Assembly (NCBI RefSeq): GCF_031456275.1 | Contig: NZ_JAVDUI010000001.1 | Location: forward strand, 2,066,965 to 2,130,964 | Origin: Falsarthrobacter nasiphocae | GTDB lineage: Bacteria > Actinomycetota > Actinomycetes > Actinomycetales > Micrococcaceae | Reading direction: 5' to 3' | Length of the DNA: 64,000 bases | Shown here: one piece after another, positions 52,566-63,746 of the stretch | Position numbering within the stretch: position 1 is the first letter of the stretch | How the letters are laid out: each line of letters starts with the position of its first letter | Made by a program: the position numbers and the translations under genes | Notes under the pieces: generated by a model | The model's input: only the letters and a program-made list of their open reading frames with translations | Database searches by the model: none | Told to the model about the DNA's origin: nothing

Positions 52566-52826
52566 ATGGCACACAAGAAGGGTGCGAGTTCCACTCGCAA
52601 CGGTCGGGATTCCAACCCGCAGTTCCTCGGCGTGAAGCGCTTCGGCGGTCAGGTCGTTTCCGCAGGCGAGATCATCGTTCGCCAGCGCGGAACGCACTTC
52701 CACCCGGGCGCCGGCGTGGGCCGCGGCAAGGATGACACGCTCTTCGCCCTCGAGGCTGGAGCCGTCGAGTTCGGCACGCGTCGCGGACGTCGAGTCGTCA
52801 ACATCGTCGCATCGGCAGCCGAATAG
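52566..52826 (+). CDS. rpmA: 50S ribosomal protein L27 (bL27)
   Basis: 86 residues, beginning [17 protein letters not shown] as the mature family does, so no N-terminal extension needs cleavage. Contains [20 protein letters not shown] (in part) and a C-terminal VNIVAS. Its N-terminus reaches the peptidyl-transferase centre. AAAGGTAGGACAGAC precedes it, and a strong terminator follows. Confidence 0.97.
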   Translation: MAHKKGASSTRNGRDSNPQFLGVKRFGGQVVSAGEIIVRQRGTHFHPGAGVGRGKDDTLFALEAGAVEFGTRRGRRVVNIVASAAE

Positions 52827-52839
52827 GCTTCCCGCTCTA

Positions 52840-54505
<1,666 letters not shown>

Positions 54506-54517
54506 GGGGAAAGCGGG

Positions 54518-55663
54518 ATGACCGTGGAGCCCTCGTCACCGGCGTCGGCGGGCCCGCTGACCGGCCCCCTGGCCGCCGCCAGGCGCGTCGTCGTCAAGGT
54601 CGGCTCGTCCTCTCTCACGAGTGAGCAGGGCGGGATCAGCGAGCGGGCCCTCGGCGACATCGTCGACGCCCTCGCAGCCTTGCGCCTCCGCGGGGCCGAG
54701 GTCGTCTTCGTCTCCTCGGGCGCCATCGCCGCGGGCCTCGCCCCGCTGGGCTTTGCCCGTCGCCCCTCCGATCTCGCGAGCCAGCAGGCCGCGGCGACCG
54801 TGGGCCAGGGCCTGCTCATGCACCGGTACGCGGAGCGGTTCGCGCGCCACGGCCTCGTCGTCGGCCAGGTGCTGCTCACGAGTGAGGACCTCGTGCGCCG
54901 CTCGCACCACATCAACGCCTCGCGGGCCCTGGAGCGTCTCCTGGGCCTCGGGGCGGTGCCTGTCATCAACGAGAACGACGCGGTGGCCACCCAGGAGATC
55001 CGGGTCGGGGACAACGATCGCCTCGCCGCGCTGGTGGCTCACCTCGTCAAGGCGGACGCGCTCCTCCTCCTCTCGGACGTGGACGCGGTCTTGACGCGCC
55101 ATCCCGACGACGGCGGCGTGCGCATCCCGGTCGTGGCCCGCGAGTCGGACCTGGACGCGGTGGAGGCCTCTCGGCCGGGCACGGGGATCGGCACGGGCGG
55201 CATGGCCACGAAGATCCGGGCCGCGAGCCTCGCCGCGGACTCGGGCATTACGGCCCTCGTGACCAGCGCTCGGCGCCTCAGCGATGTCGTGCGCGGCGAG
55301 GATGTCGGCACGCTCTTCCCTGCCCGTGGCCCGCGTCAGCCGGCCCGGCGTCTCTGGCTCGCGCACCTCGCGGACGCGCGCGGGAGCATGAGGGTGGACG
55401 ACGGCGCGGCTCGCGCCCTGCGGACCCGCCGCGGCTCGCTCCTCGCCGCCGGGATCATCAGCGTCGAGGGGGACTTCACCGCCGGGGACGCCGTCGAGAT
55501 CCTGGACCGGGAGGGTGCGCTCGTTGCGAGGGGGATGTCCGCGTACGACGCGGCGGACGTGCCTCGCATGATGGGACGGAGCACCGCGGACATGGCGGCC
55601 GAACTCGGCGAGGGGTACGATCGCCCTGTCGTGCACGCGGACGCTATGGCCGTCGTGGCCTAG
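54518..55663 (+). CDS. proB: Glutamate 5-kinase with PUA domain
   Basis: 381 residues. Amino-acid-kinase fold (VVVKVGSSSLT, SSGAIAAG, PVINENDAV, GTGIGTGGMATKI) followed by a C-terminal PUA domain (about 285-375). Phosphorylates glutamate as the first step of proline synthesis. A 90-base gap follows and then proA. The Ala/Pro-rich first 18 residues are an extension beyond the E. coli form. Confidence 0.95.
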   Translation: MTVEPSSPASAGPLTGPLAAARRVVVKVGSSSLTSEQGGISERALGDIVDALAALRLRGAEVVFVSSGAIAAGLAPLGFARRPSDLASQQAAATVGQGLLMHRYAERFARHGLVVGQVLLTSEDLVRRSHHINASRALERLLGLGAVPVINENDAVATQEIRVGDNDRLAALVAHLVKADALLLLSDVDAVLTRHPDDGGVRIPVVARESDLDAVEASRPGTGIGTGGMATKIRAASLAADSGITALVTSARRLSDVVRGEDVGTLFPARGPRQPARRLWLAHLADARGSMRVDDGAARALRTRRGSLLAAGIISVEGDFTAGDAVEILDREGALVARGMSAYDAADVPRMMGRSTADMAAELGEGYDRPVVHADAMAVVA

Positions 55664-55752
55664 GCTGCGGCTCCCGTCCGGCTCGGTCCGAGCAGGCCCC
55701 GCCCCCGCGTCGCGACGCACCAGCGAGACACGACTGCGACCGAGGAGCCCCC

Positions 55753-57030
55753 ATGCTGGCACAGCCCACCACGCCCGTCGAGACCGAGCTCTTCGCGCGG
55801 TGCGAGCGAGCGCGCGGCGCCGCGGACCGTCTTGCCGAGACCACCCGCGAGACCCGGGACGCGGCCCTTCAGGCCATGGGCGAGGCCCTCATCGCGAAGG
55901 CCGCGGTCATTCTCGAGGCCAACGCCCTCGACGTCGAGCGGGAGACCGCTGCGGGCATGTCGGCGCCGCTCGTTGACCGCCTCCGCCTCACCGAGGAGCG
56001 AATCCGGGCCCTCGTCGACTCCCTGGAGGTCGTCCGCGCTCTCGAGGACCCTGTGGGGCGCGTGCGGCGGGGGAGCACCCTGCCGAACGGCCTGCGGCTG
56101 CGGCAGGTCACGGTGCCGCTCGGCGTCATCGCCTGCGTGTACGAGGCGCGCCCCAACGTCACGGTCGACATCGTCGCGCTGGCGCTCAAGTCCGGGAACG
56201 CGGTGCTGCTCCGCGGCGGATCGGCCGCGCGCGAGACCAACACCGTCCTCATCGAGGTTCTCCGGCAGGCTGTGGCCGAGTCGGGCGTGGACGCGGACGC
56301 CGTCGTCGGGTTGGATGACCTGGGGCGCGACGGCGTCCAGGCGCTCTTCGGGGCGCGCGGCCACGTGGACCTGCTCATTCCTCGGGGCGGGCGCGAGCTC
56401 ATCCGCCGCGTGACCGAGGAGGCGCGTGTGCCGGTCATCGCGACGGGCGAGGGCAACGTCCACATCGTCCTGGACCGCGGCGCGGACGAGGCGCAGGCCG
56501 TCGAGATCCTGCTCAACGCCAAGACGCAGCGCACGGGCGTGTGCAACGCCGCGGAGACCCTGCTCGTTCTCGACGGGGCCGAGGCGGCGCCCGCCGCCCT
56601 GCGGGCGCTCGTCGACGCCGGCGTGACGCTCCACGCGGACGAGCGGGCGCGGGAGCTCGTGGCCGCGAGCGAGCGCGTGGTCCCGGCCACGGAGGAGGAC
56701 TGGGAGACCGAGTACCTCAACATGGACCTGGCAGTGCGGACCGTGGACTCTCTCGAGGAGGCCATCGCGCACATCCGCCGCTACTCGACCGGACACACGG
56801 AGGCCATCCTCACTGACTCGACGCGCAACGCCGAGCTGTTCCAGCGGCGCGTGGACTCGGCGGCCGTCGTCGTCAACGCCTCAACGCGCTTCACTGACGG
56901 CGGGCAGTTCGGGCTCGGCGCGGAGGTGGGGATCTCCACAGACCGCCTCCATGCGCGCGGTCCCATGGGTGTTGATGAGCTGACGACGACGAAGTGGCTC
57001 GTCACGGGCGACGGGCACGTTCGACCCTGA
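55753..57030 (+). CDS. proA: Gamma-glutamyl phosphate reductase
   Basis: 425 residues, aldehyde-dehydrogenase fold. Catalytic Cys264 in QRTGVCNAAE. NADPH-site LGVIACVYEARPNVT and LRGGSAARETN, and FGLGAEVGISTDRLHARGPMG (in part) at the C-terminus. Reduces glutamyl-5-phosphate to the semialdehyde. It completes the proBA pair and is preceded by GAGGAGC. Confidence 0.96.
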   Translation: MLAQPTTPVETELFARCERARGAADRLAETTRETRDAALQAMGEALIAKAAVILEANALDVERETAAGMSAPLVDRLRLTEERIRALVDSLEVVRALEDPVGRVRRGSTLPNGLRLRQVTVPLGVIACVYEARPNVTVDIVALALKSGNAVLLRGGSAARETNTVLIEVLRQAVAESGVDADAVVGLDDLGRDGVQALFGARGHVDLLIPRGGRELIRRVTEEARVPVIATGEGNVHIVLDRGADEAQAVEILLNAKTQRTGVCNAAETLLVLDGAEAAPAALRALVDAGVTLHADERARELVAASERVVPATEEDWETEYLNMDLAVRTVDSLEEAIAHIRRYSTGHTEAILTDSTRNAELFQRRVDSAAVVVNASTRFTDGGQFGLGAEVGISTDRLHARGPMGVDELTTTKWLVTGDGHVRP

Positions 57031-57142
57031 CGGGCAATCTGAGGCGGAATTCCGCCGCGCCGAGCCCGGCGGTCGTCCCGCTTCGGCCCGTGGACAGTAG
57101 AATGGCAGTGAACACGTTTGAGCCAACCTCTAGGAGAAGTCA

Positions 57143-57361
57143 GTGCAGTCGGTTCTCAACTCCCTGGTCCTCGCGTCCGCTGAGTCCGGAGAGAATGCCT
57201 CCCACGCGGGAGCGATCCTCATCGGCGCCCTGATCTTCGGGGTCCTCATGCTCCTCATGGTCGTCACGATGGCCTTCAGCAACGCCGCGCACCGCCACCC
57301 GCAGACGCCTGCGCGGATTGACCCGCACCGCTCCGTCCACAGCCGGGATTCCCACCACTGA
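57143..57361 (+). CDS. Small single-helix membrane protein
   Basis: 72 residues from GTG 57143, about 8 bases after AGGAGAA. One membrane segment (about 22-44, [20 protein letters not shown]). A His-rich polar tail ([16 protein letters not shown], then DSHH) could bind metal. A -10-like TAGAAT lies at 57098-57103. It ends two bases before nadD, so it is in that operon. No known function. Confidence 0.7.
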   Translation: MQSVLNSLVLASAESGENASHAGAILIGALIFGVLMLLMVVTMAFSNAAHRHPQTPARIDPHRSVHSRDSHH

Positions 57362-57363
57362 CG

Positions 57364-58044
57364 GTGGACCTGGGCGGAAACTTGACTTCTACGCGCACTC
57401 AGCCGCGCCGGCTGGGCATCATGGGCGGCACGTTTGACCCCATCCACCACGGCCACCTGGTCGCGGCGAGTGAGGTCGCGGCCAGGTACGACCTGGACGA
57501 GGTGATCTTCGTGCCCACGGGCCGCCCGTGGCAGAAGGCGGACCAGCTTGTGACGCCGGCGGAGCACCGGTACCTCATGACGGTGGTGGCCACGGCCTCC
57601 AACCCGAGGTTCACCGTCTCCCGCGTGGACATCGATCGTGCCGGGCCCACCTACACCGTGGACACCCTCCGGGACCTCAAGCGGCAGTATGCGGAGAGCG
57701 AGCTGTTCTTCATCACGGGCGCAGACGCCCTGGCGAAGATCATGTCCTGGAAGGACGTCGACGAGATGTGGGATCTCGCGACGTTCGTCGGCGTGACTCG
57801 TCCCGGCCATGTGCTCTCGAACCAGGGCCTTGAGGGCGTCGAGCTGCTGGAGATCCCCGCCATGGCCATCAGCTCAACGGACTGCCGGGAGCGTGTGCGC
57901 GAGGGACTGCCGGTCTGGTACCTCGTGCCGGACGGCGTGGTCCAGCACATCGCTAAGCATCACTTGTATTCATCGGAGATGCCTGAGACGGAAGATCCCC
58001 TGGTCTCCGCTGAGGGCCACAAGGCAGAGGATCAGCACTCATGA
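57364..58044 (+). CDS. nadD: Nicotinate-nucleotide adenylyltransferase
   Basis: 226 residues, GTG start. [15 protein letters not shown] (HxGH nucleotidyl-transfer motif) and [13 protein letters not shown] (ISST x R). Makes deamido-NAD from nicotinate mononucleotide and ATP. The last 25 residues are acidic and extra. It overlaps the next gene by four bases (ATGA). Confidence 0.95.
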   Translation: MDLGGNLTSTRTQPRRLGIMGGTFDPIHHGHLVAASEVAARYDLDEVIFVPTGRPWQKADQLVTPAEHRYLMTVVATASNPRFTVSRVDIDRAGPTYTVDTLRDLKRQYAESELFFITGADALAKIMSWKDVDEMWDLATFVGVTRPGHVLSNQGLEGVELLEIPAMAISSTDCRERVREGLPVWYLVPDGVVQHIAKHHLYSSEMPETEDPLVSAEGHKAEDQHS

Positions 58045-59897
58045 CCGCCAACGAAGACTCCACCGTCAAGGGGCCGCGCCGCGGCCGTCGGGCCGCCGGA
58101 CCGGTCACGCCCGCGCAGGCGCCTTCGGCGACCCCGCTTGGCGCGCCGTCGGCGGATGACCGCAGCGCCCAGCCGGGACCCACTCAGGCCCCCGCGCCCG
58201 TCAAGGGCGGGGCGGAGCCGACGACGACGGGAACCCGCCGCGCTCGACGCCGAGCTGCGGAGCCGGTCCCCACTGAGGTGAAGGCTGCGCCGGCCAACGC
58301 CCCGAAGTCCTCGGAGCGTCAGGCGAAGCCGGCCGCCGGCCTCGGTGCGCCGGGCTCGACGTCTGCCCCGGCCAAGGTCTCCGCGCCCGAGGCGCCTGCG
58401 CCCACGTCCGGCGCGCCCAAGCGCACTGCGGCCAAGGGCGCTGACGCCCGCGAGACCTCGCCCAAACCCACTGCGGCCAAGGGCCCTGACGCGCGCGAGA
58501 CCGCGTCCAAGCCCACTGCGCCCAAGGGCGCCGAGGCCCGCGAGACCGCGTCCCAGCCGGCGGCCAAGCCTGGCCCCGCTGCGGCGGACGCGCCCTCGGA
58601 CACCAAGACCACTCGCCCAAAGCCCGCGACCCCGGGCGCTGGCGGGGTTCCGGAGCCGATGTTCAAGGCCTCCAAGTGTCGCCGTCTGGAGGAGGAGCGT
58701 CAGCGCGCTGCGGCCAAGACGGGCGCGGAGGCCGCCGAGACCGAGTCCGAGGCCGCCGAGTCGACGATGTCCTCGGCCAAGTCGGCAGGCTCCGGCCGCG
58801 CGGCAGATCAAGGACCGCGCGGGTTCCTCTCCCGCTTGCGCCGCGGGTCCGTGGCCCCTCGCCCCGCCGTGACGGCGCCGAGCCCGGCGGCGGCGCCGTC
58901 GTCGACCGTTGAGCCCACTGCGCCCGAGGCCCGCAGCGAGGCGCCCGAGGCACCCCAGTCCAAGGCTGTTCCCGCGCGTGGGTCGGCCGGGGCCGCTCGG
59001 ACGACGCCCGCGGAGGAGGCGAAGACGAGCGCCGCCGCCCCGGTCGCGAGCACGGAGAAGGCCGCCGAGGCCGAGGCGCTGTCCGCCGAGCCCAAGACGA
59101 CCGCCCTGGCGAAGACGCCCGCCCCGAAGCCCGGCGAGAAGAATGCCGCTCCGAAGGACGAGGCCAAGCCGAAGGGCCGCGCCGCCCTGGACGCCGCGTG
59201 GGAGGACCCGGCGCCGCAGACGAGCAAGATCGGCAAGCTCACCGCGCCGGCCGTCGAGGAGCGGAAGAGGGAGCAGGAGCGGGCGTCCAAGGACGTCGTG
59301 GACCCGGGCAGCGCCACCGCCGTCCTGTCCGCGGGTGCCGTCGCAGGCGGAGCCCAGGCTCCCGCCGGTGCAGGCGCCGCGAAGGACGCCGCTGAGAAGG
59401 GCGCAGCCGTTGACGGCGCCGAGTCGGCACCGAAGGACGCGAAGGCCGCCGCAGGTGCCGAGGAGTCCGAGACCCAGGGAGCAGCCGCCGAGGGCACCGC
59501 CGCGCCACGCGGGAGCGAGACCGACGAGACACCTGCCGGCACCGGCAACCTCGGCATGGTGACACCCGTGGACTTCGAGAAGACCGCGGACGGCCAGCGG
59601 GGCGCCATGAAGGCGCCGCCCACGGCCAGCGTGTCCATCGTGACGCCCGCCGACCGCGCGGCCGCCTCGGAGCCCTCCGCCCCGACGGACGCGACGACAG
59701 CCCAGGACGCGGACGAGACCGAGGACGTCAAGCCGCCGCGCGGCCCCGTCCCCGCCTCGAACTCCAGCGGACTCGATTCACTTCACCCCAACGACGCTGC
59801 CGGCAGCCGCCGGAAGCGCATCATGACCGAAGGCGCCCTGCTGGCGGGAGGCGTGGCCGCATTGGCCGCGGCGATCGTCATGTGGATCAACCGCTGA
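58041..59897 (+). CDS. Tail-anchored low-complexity Ala/Pro/Lys/Glu-rich protein
   Basis: 618 residues, almost wholly disordered, with basic (KGPRRGRRA) then Ala/Pro/Glu/Lys/Ser/Thr stretches, three 15-residue repeats near 131-175, and one C-terminal membrane helix ([17 protein letters not shown]). So a long cytoplasmic flexible chain anchored by its tail. Overlapping nadD and preceding rsfS in one operon. A structural, secretion or nucleoid-linked role cannot be told from sequence; no enzymatic motif. Confidence 0.7.
   Translation: MTANEDSTVKGPRRGRRAAGPVTPAQAPSATPLGAPSADDRSAQPGPTQAPAPVKGGAEPTTTGTRRARRRAAEPVPTEVKAAPANAPKSSERQAKPAAGLGAPGSTSAPAKVSAPEAPAPTSGAPKRTAAKGADARETSPKPTAAKGPDARETASKPTAPKGAEARETASQPAAKPGPAAADAPSDTKTTRPKPATPGAGGVPEPMFKASKCRRLEEERQRAAAKTGAEAAETESEAAESTMSSAKSAGSGRAADQGPRGFLSRLRRGSVAPRPAVTAPSPAAAPSSTVEPTAPEARSEAPEAPQSKAVPARGSAGAARTTPAEEAKTSAAAPVASTEKAAEAEALSAEPKTTALAKTPAPKPGEKNAAPKDEAKPKGRAALDAAWEDPAPQTSKIGKLTAPAVEERKREQERASKDVVDPGSATAVLSAGAVAGGAQAPAGAGAAKDAAEKGAAVDGAESAPKDAKAAAGAEESETQGAAAEGTAAPRGSETDETPAGTGNLGMVTPVDFEKTADGQRGAMKAPPTASVSIVTPADRAAASEPSAPTDATTAQDADETEDVKPPRGPVPASNSSGLDSLHPNDAAGSRRKRIMTEGALLAGGVAALAAAIVMWINR
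58431..58565 (+). repeat. Three 45-bp in-frame tandem repeats
   Basis: Units at 58431, 58476 and 58521 encode [30 protein letters not shown] and [15 protein letters not shown]. The period is a multiple of three, so the frame is kept. Recent internal duplication inside the disordered protein. Confidence 0.9.
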
Positions 59898-59919
59898 CCG
59901 GTCCCTGAAAAGGAGCACT

Positions 59920-60429
59920 GTGGGACTTCCCGCCAACACGATGGACATCCTCAAGGCGGCCGCCAAGGCCGCAGGGGACAAGCTCGCCACCGACATCCGG
60001 GCCTACGACGTCCACGAGACCGTGGGCCTGGCCGACGCCTACTTCGTCGCCACCGGCGAGACCGAGCGTCAGGTCAACGCCATCGTGGAAGCGGTGGAGG
60101 ACGAGCTGCGCGAGCAGTTCGAGCTCAAGCCCGTTCGCCGCGAGGGCCGCGCCCAGGGCCGCTGGGTTCTCGTGGACTTCGGCGATGTCGTGGTCAACGT
60201 CCAGCACGGAGAGGACAGGGCGTTTTACGCGCTCGATCGCCTCTGGTCTGACTCGCCTCAGGTTGACCTCGGCCTGCCGGATGAGGACTCCGCCCCGGCG
60301 CACCCTGGCACGCACGCGGCCGGTGCCGCGGCTGGGTTCTTTGAGGATTCTGAGGGCGACGACGCGGCTGGCGCCGAGGACACCACCGCGGGCTCTTCCG
60401 CGGACGCTGACGCCGCCCGTCAGGCCTAG
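59920..60429 (+). CDS. rsfS: Ribosome silencing factor (DUF143 family)
   Basis: 169 residues, GTG start after AAGGAGCACT. The RsfS core (ADAYFVATGETERQV, GRAQGRWVLVDFGDVVVNVQH, YALDRLW, given in parts) covers residues 1-110, and the last 50 residues are an acidic disordered tail. Binds L14 on the 50S subunit and blocks 30S joining in stationary phase. Contains a third copy of the 18-base shared motif (60358-60375). Confidence 0.93.
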   Translation: MGLPANTMDILKAAAKAAGDKLATDIRAYDVHETVGLADAYFVATGETERQVNAIVEAVEDELREQFELKPVRREGRAQGRWVLVDFGDVVVNVQHGEDRAFYALDRLWSDSPQVDLGLPDEDSAPAHPGTHAAGAAAGFFEDSEGDDAAGAEDTTAGSSADADAARQA

Positions 60430-60434
60430 CCCAG

Positions 60435-61166
60435 ATGCCGCACCCCAAGCCCCGCACGCTCGTGGTCATGCGCCACGGGCAGACCGAGTGGAACGCCGAA
60501 CGGCGCTTCCAGGGCCGCACGGACATCCCGCTCAACGAGACGGGCGAGTCCCAGGCGGCCCAGGCTGCGCCCATCGTGGCGCAGTGGGCTCCGAGCCGCA
60601 TTGTCGCCTCGCCGCTCTCACGGGCGCTCGTCACAGCGCAGGCCGTGGGCCGCGAACTCGGTCTGGACGTCTCGACGCACGAGGGCCTCATGGAGACCTT
60701 CCTCGGTGGCTGGGAGGGCCGCGAGGCGGACGAGATCGCCGCGGCCGAGCCCGAGCTGCTGTCCCAGTGGCGGTCCGGGGACATGCACGTCGCCGCTGGC
60801 GGCACGGGGGAGACCCGGGTGGATGTCGCGCGTCGCGCCACGGCCGCCGTGGACGGGATCCTCGCCGACGCCGAGCCCGGGTCGACGACGCTCGTGGTCA
60901 TGCACGGCGGGGCGGCCGCGGCGCTCATCCACGCGCTGCTGCGCCTGCCAGAAGAGGCCTTTGTCACATTCGAGGGTCTCGGCAACTGCTCGTGGTCCGT
61001 GCTGCGCGAGGACTTCGCGGGCGTGGACCGGGGGGAGGTCCAGCGGGAAGGCGCCGTGGGTGCCGGAGACCCGGCTGAGTCCGGAGAATCCGCGGAATCT
61101 GGGGCCGCCAGCGCCAACGCGTGGCGCCTCCGGCAGCACAACGTGTGGACGCCGGGCCTCGTCTGA
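60435..61166 (+). CDS. Histidine phosphatase / phosphoglycerate mutase-like protein
   Basis: 243 residues. RHG motif VMRHGQTEWNAERRFQGR with the phospho-His, SPLSRALVTAQA, and the second His in VMHGGAA. The glpm-type core occupies about 200 residues, and the last 45 are Glu/Ser/Ala-rich. Substrate unknown (sugar phosphate or other phosphoester). Five bases after rsfS, so it is in the nadD-rsfS operon. Confidence 0.9.
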   Translation: MPHPKPRTLVVMRHGQTEWNAERRFQGRTDIPLNETGESQAAQAAPIVAQWAPSRIVASPLSRALVTAQAVGRELGLDVSTHEGLMETFLGGWEGREADEIAAAEPELLSQWRSGDMHVAAGGTGETRVDVARRATAAVDGILADAEPGSTTLVVMHGGAAAALIHALLRLPEEAFVTFEGLGNCSWSVLREDFAGVDRGEVQREGAVGAGDPAESGESAESGAASANAWRLRQHNVWTPGLV

Positions 61167-61220
61167 GACGGTCTGTCTGTGGTGCAGATCGGCGGTCTCG
61201 ACACGACGAGGCCGCCGATT

Positions 61221-61249
61221 TTGCATTCCCGCTGAGGCCGTAGTACGAT
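61221..61249 (+). promoter_or_regulatory. Promoter of tRNA-Ala
   Basis: TTGCAT (61221-61226), 17 bases, TACGAT (61244-61249), about 49 bases before the tRNA. Confidence 0.6.
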
Positions 61250-61297
61250 GGATGAGTTGCCACGGGGTGAAGCCCGGAGGGAATGAAAACAAAATAT

Positions 61298-61370
61298 GGG
61301 GGTATGGCGCAGTTGGTAGCGCGTCTGCATGGCATGCAGAAGGTCAGGGGTTCGAATCCCCTTACCTCCA
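61298..61370 (+). tRNA. tRNA-Ala (anticodon GGC)
   Basis: Acceptor GGGGGTA/TACCTCC with the G3-U70 pair that marks alanine tRNAs, anticodon arm TCTGC-ATGGCAT-GCAGA giving GGC, T arm with GGTTCGAATCC, discriminator A. CCA is not encoded. Confidence 0.97.
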
Positions 61371-61380
61371 CAAAGACAAA

Positions 61381-61415
61381 GAAACCCTGTCCCGCTTGAT
61401 GCGGGGCAGGGTTTC
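61381..61415 (+). terminator. Terminator of tRNA-Ala
   Basis: GAAACCCTG-TCCCGC-TTGAT-GCGGGG-CAGGGTTTC forms a stem of 14-15 bp, beginning 10 bases past the tRNA. The 200 bases that follow before thrS show only a possible -10 box (TAGACT, 61535-61540). Confidence 0.85.
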
Positions 61416-61615
61416 TTGCTGTTCGACGTGGGGCTGGTCGCGGTGAGGCCGCTAGTCCACACGGAGGTTGTGGGCCACGAGGCGGCCCGCCCAGTCGCAC
61501 ACGCAGGAGATCCCCGCGTGGTGCAGGGTCTGGATAGACTGGTTCTCGAGCCGGCCGGGACCCCAGTCTGTCCTGCGCTGATGAAGGCTCACCATCGACA
61601 AGCAAGGAGCGCACC

Positions 61616-63640
61616 ATGGCACCAGAACTGATCCAAGCCAATATTGACGGGCAGGACACGACGGTGACCACGGGCCAGACGGCGGCGGACGTGTTCGCGG
61701 ACCGCAAGGACGTCGTCGTTGCGCGCATCAACGGTGACCTCAAGGACCTCTCGACGGTCCTCGCGGAGGGCGACGACGTCCAGGCCGTCACGATCGACTC
61801 CCCGGAGGGCCTCGACGTCCTCCGCCACTCCGCCGCGCACGTCATGGCGCAGGCCGTTCAGCAGCTGCGCCCGGACGCGAAGCTCGGGATCGGCCCGTAC
61901 ATCAAGGACGGCTTCTACTTCGACTTCGACGTGGAGGAGCCCTTCACGCCCGAGGACCTCAAGGCCCTCGAGAAGATGATGCTCAAGATCGTCAACCAGA
62001 ACCAGCGCTTCGAGCGCCAGGTCGTCACGCCGGACGAGGCGCGGGAGGCCATGGCAGACGAGCCGTACAAGCTCGAGCTGATCGAGCTTGCCGGCGGCCC
62101 GGGTTCGGGCGCCGACGCCGCCGATGGCGCGTCCGTTGAGGTGGGCGCGGGCGAGATGACGCTCTACAACAACGTGGATCGCAAGAGCGGGGACGTCGTC
62201 TGGCGGGACCTCTGCCGCGGCCCCCACGTGCCGGCCACGAAGCTCATCTCCAACGCGTTCGCCCTGACGCGCTCGGCCGCGGCCTACTGGCGCGGCAACG
62301 AGAACAACAAGCAGCTGCAGCGCATCTACGGCACGGCGTGGCCCACGAAGGAGGCCCTCAAGGCCTACCAGGAGCGCCTCGCCGAGGCCGAGCGGCGCGA
62401 CCACCGCAAGCTCGGCGTCGAGCTCGACCTCTTCTCCTTCCCGGACGAGCTGGGCTCCGGCCTGCCCGTCTTCCACCCGAAGGGCGGCGTCATCAAGCGG
62501 GAGATGGAGGACTACGTCCGCCGCCGCCACATCGAGGAGGGCTTCGAGTACGTCGGCACGCCGCACATCTCGAAGGACGGCCTCTTCCACACGTCGGGCC
62601 ACCTCCCGTACTACGCGGACACGATGTTCCCGGCCCTGAAGGTCGATGAGGAGTACGACGACGAGGGCAACGTCACCAAGCCGGGCCAGGAGTACCGGCT
62701 CAAGGCGATGAACTGCCCCATGCACAACCTCATCTTCCGCTCCCGCGGGCGCTCGTACCGCGAGCTGCCGCTGCGCCTCTTCGAGTTCGGTCACGTCTAC
62801 CGGTACGAGAAGTCGGGCGTGGTCCACGGCCTGACGCGCGTGCGCGGGTTCGCCCAGGATGACTCGCACTCCTACGTGACGAAGGAGCAGGCGCCGGCGG
62901 AGGTCAAGCACCTGCTGAACTTCGTCCTCAGCCTGCTGCGGGACTTCGGCCTGGACGACTTCTACCTGGAGCTGTCCACGCGGGACCCCGAGTCGGACAA
63001 GTTCATCGGCTCGGACGAGCAGTGGGAAGAGGCCACGGCCGTCCTCGAGAACGTGGCGCGCGAGTCCGGTCTTGAGCTCGTCCCGGATCCGGGCGGTGCC
63101 GCGTACTACGGCCCGAAGATGTCGGTCCAGGCTCGCGACGCGATCGGCCGCACGTGGCAGATGTCCACGATCCAGTACGACTTCAACCAGCCCGCCCGCT
63201 TCGGCCTCGAGTACCAGGCCGCTGACGGAACGCGGCAGGAGCCGGTGATGATCCACTCGGCGAAGTTCGGCTCGATCGAGCGCTTCCTCGGTGTCCTCAC
63301 GGAGCACTACGCCGGCGCGTTCCCCGCGTGGCTCGCCCCGGAGCAGGTCCGGCTCGTCCCCGTGGCGGAGGCGTTCAACGACTACGTGTGGGACGTCGCG
63401 GGCAAGCTCAAGGCCCGCGGCGTGCGCGTCGTCGTCGACGACTCGTCTGACCGGTTCCCGAAGAAGATCCGCAACGCCAGCAAGGACAAGGTTCCCTTCA
63501 CGCTCATCGCGGGCGGCGAGGACGCCGAGGCCGGCGCTGTCTCCTTCCGGTTCCGCGACGGAAGCACGGACAACGGAATCGCCGTGGACGAGGCCGTTGA
63601 TCGGATCGTCGGCGTGATCGAGCGCCGCGAGAACGTCTAG
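61616..63640 (+). CDS. thrS: Threonyl-tRNA synthetase
   Basis: 674 residues, class II. TGS domain (about 1-70), editing domain with the [11 protein letters not shown] and CRGPHVP zinc-type histidine motifs, catalytic core (KAMNCPMHN with the Zn Cys, [21 protein letters not shown]) and anticodon-binding domain ([11 protein letters not shown] onwards). CAAGGAGC precedes the ATG. Unlike ileS there is no T-box. Followed by a hairpin and a HIT-family gene. Confidence 0.97.
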   Translation: MAPELIQANIDGQDTTVTTGQTAADVFADRKDVVVARINGDLKDLSTVLAEGDDVQAVTIDSPEGLDVLRHSAAHVMAQAVQQLRPDAKLGIGPYIKDGFYFDFDVEEPFTPEDLKALEKMMLKIVNQNQRFERQVVTPDEAREAMADEPYKLELIELAGGPGSGADAADGASVEVGAGEMTLYNNVDRKSGDVVWRDLCRGPHVPATKLISNAFALTRSAAAYWRGNENNKQLQRIYGTAWPTKEALKAYQERLAEAERRDHRKLGVELDLFSFPDELGSGLPVFHPKGGVIKREMEDYVRRRHIEEGFEYVGTPHISKDGLFHTSGHLPYYADTMFPALKVDEEYDDEGNVTKPGQEYRLKAMNCPMHNLIFRSRGRSYRELPLRLFEFGHVYRYEKSGVVHGLTRVRGFAQDDSHSYVTKEQAPAEVKHLLNFVLSLLRDFGLDDFYLELSTRDPESDKFIGSDEQWEEATAVLENVARESGLELVPDPGGAAYYGPKMSVQARDAIGRTWQMSTIQYDFNQPARFGLEYQAADGTRQEPVMIHSAKFGSIERFLGVLTEHYAGAFPAWLAPEQVRLVPVAEAFNDYVWDVAGKLKARGVRVVVDDSSDRFPKKIRNASKDKVPFTLIAGGEDAEAGAVSFRFRDGSTDNGIAVDEAVDRIVGVIERRENV

Positions 63641-63647
63641 AGCGCCA

Positions 63648-63686
63648 GGCCCGGGCCCCGCTTCCGAGAGGGACGGGGCCCGGGCC
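63648..63686 (+). terminator. Hairpin terminator of thrS
   Basis: A perfect 13-bp GC-only stem (63648-63660 with 63674-63686), loop of 13 bases, no T-run; the usual GC-rich actinobacterial form. Confidence 0.75.
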
Positions 63687-63746
63687 GCACCCGGCCGCGC
63701 GAAGGTCGCGGCACCGCATACTTTCTGACACACACGGGGGAGCCGC

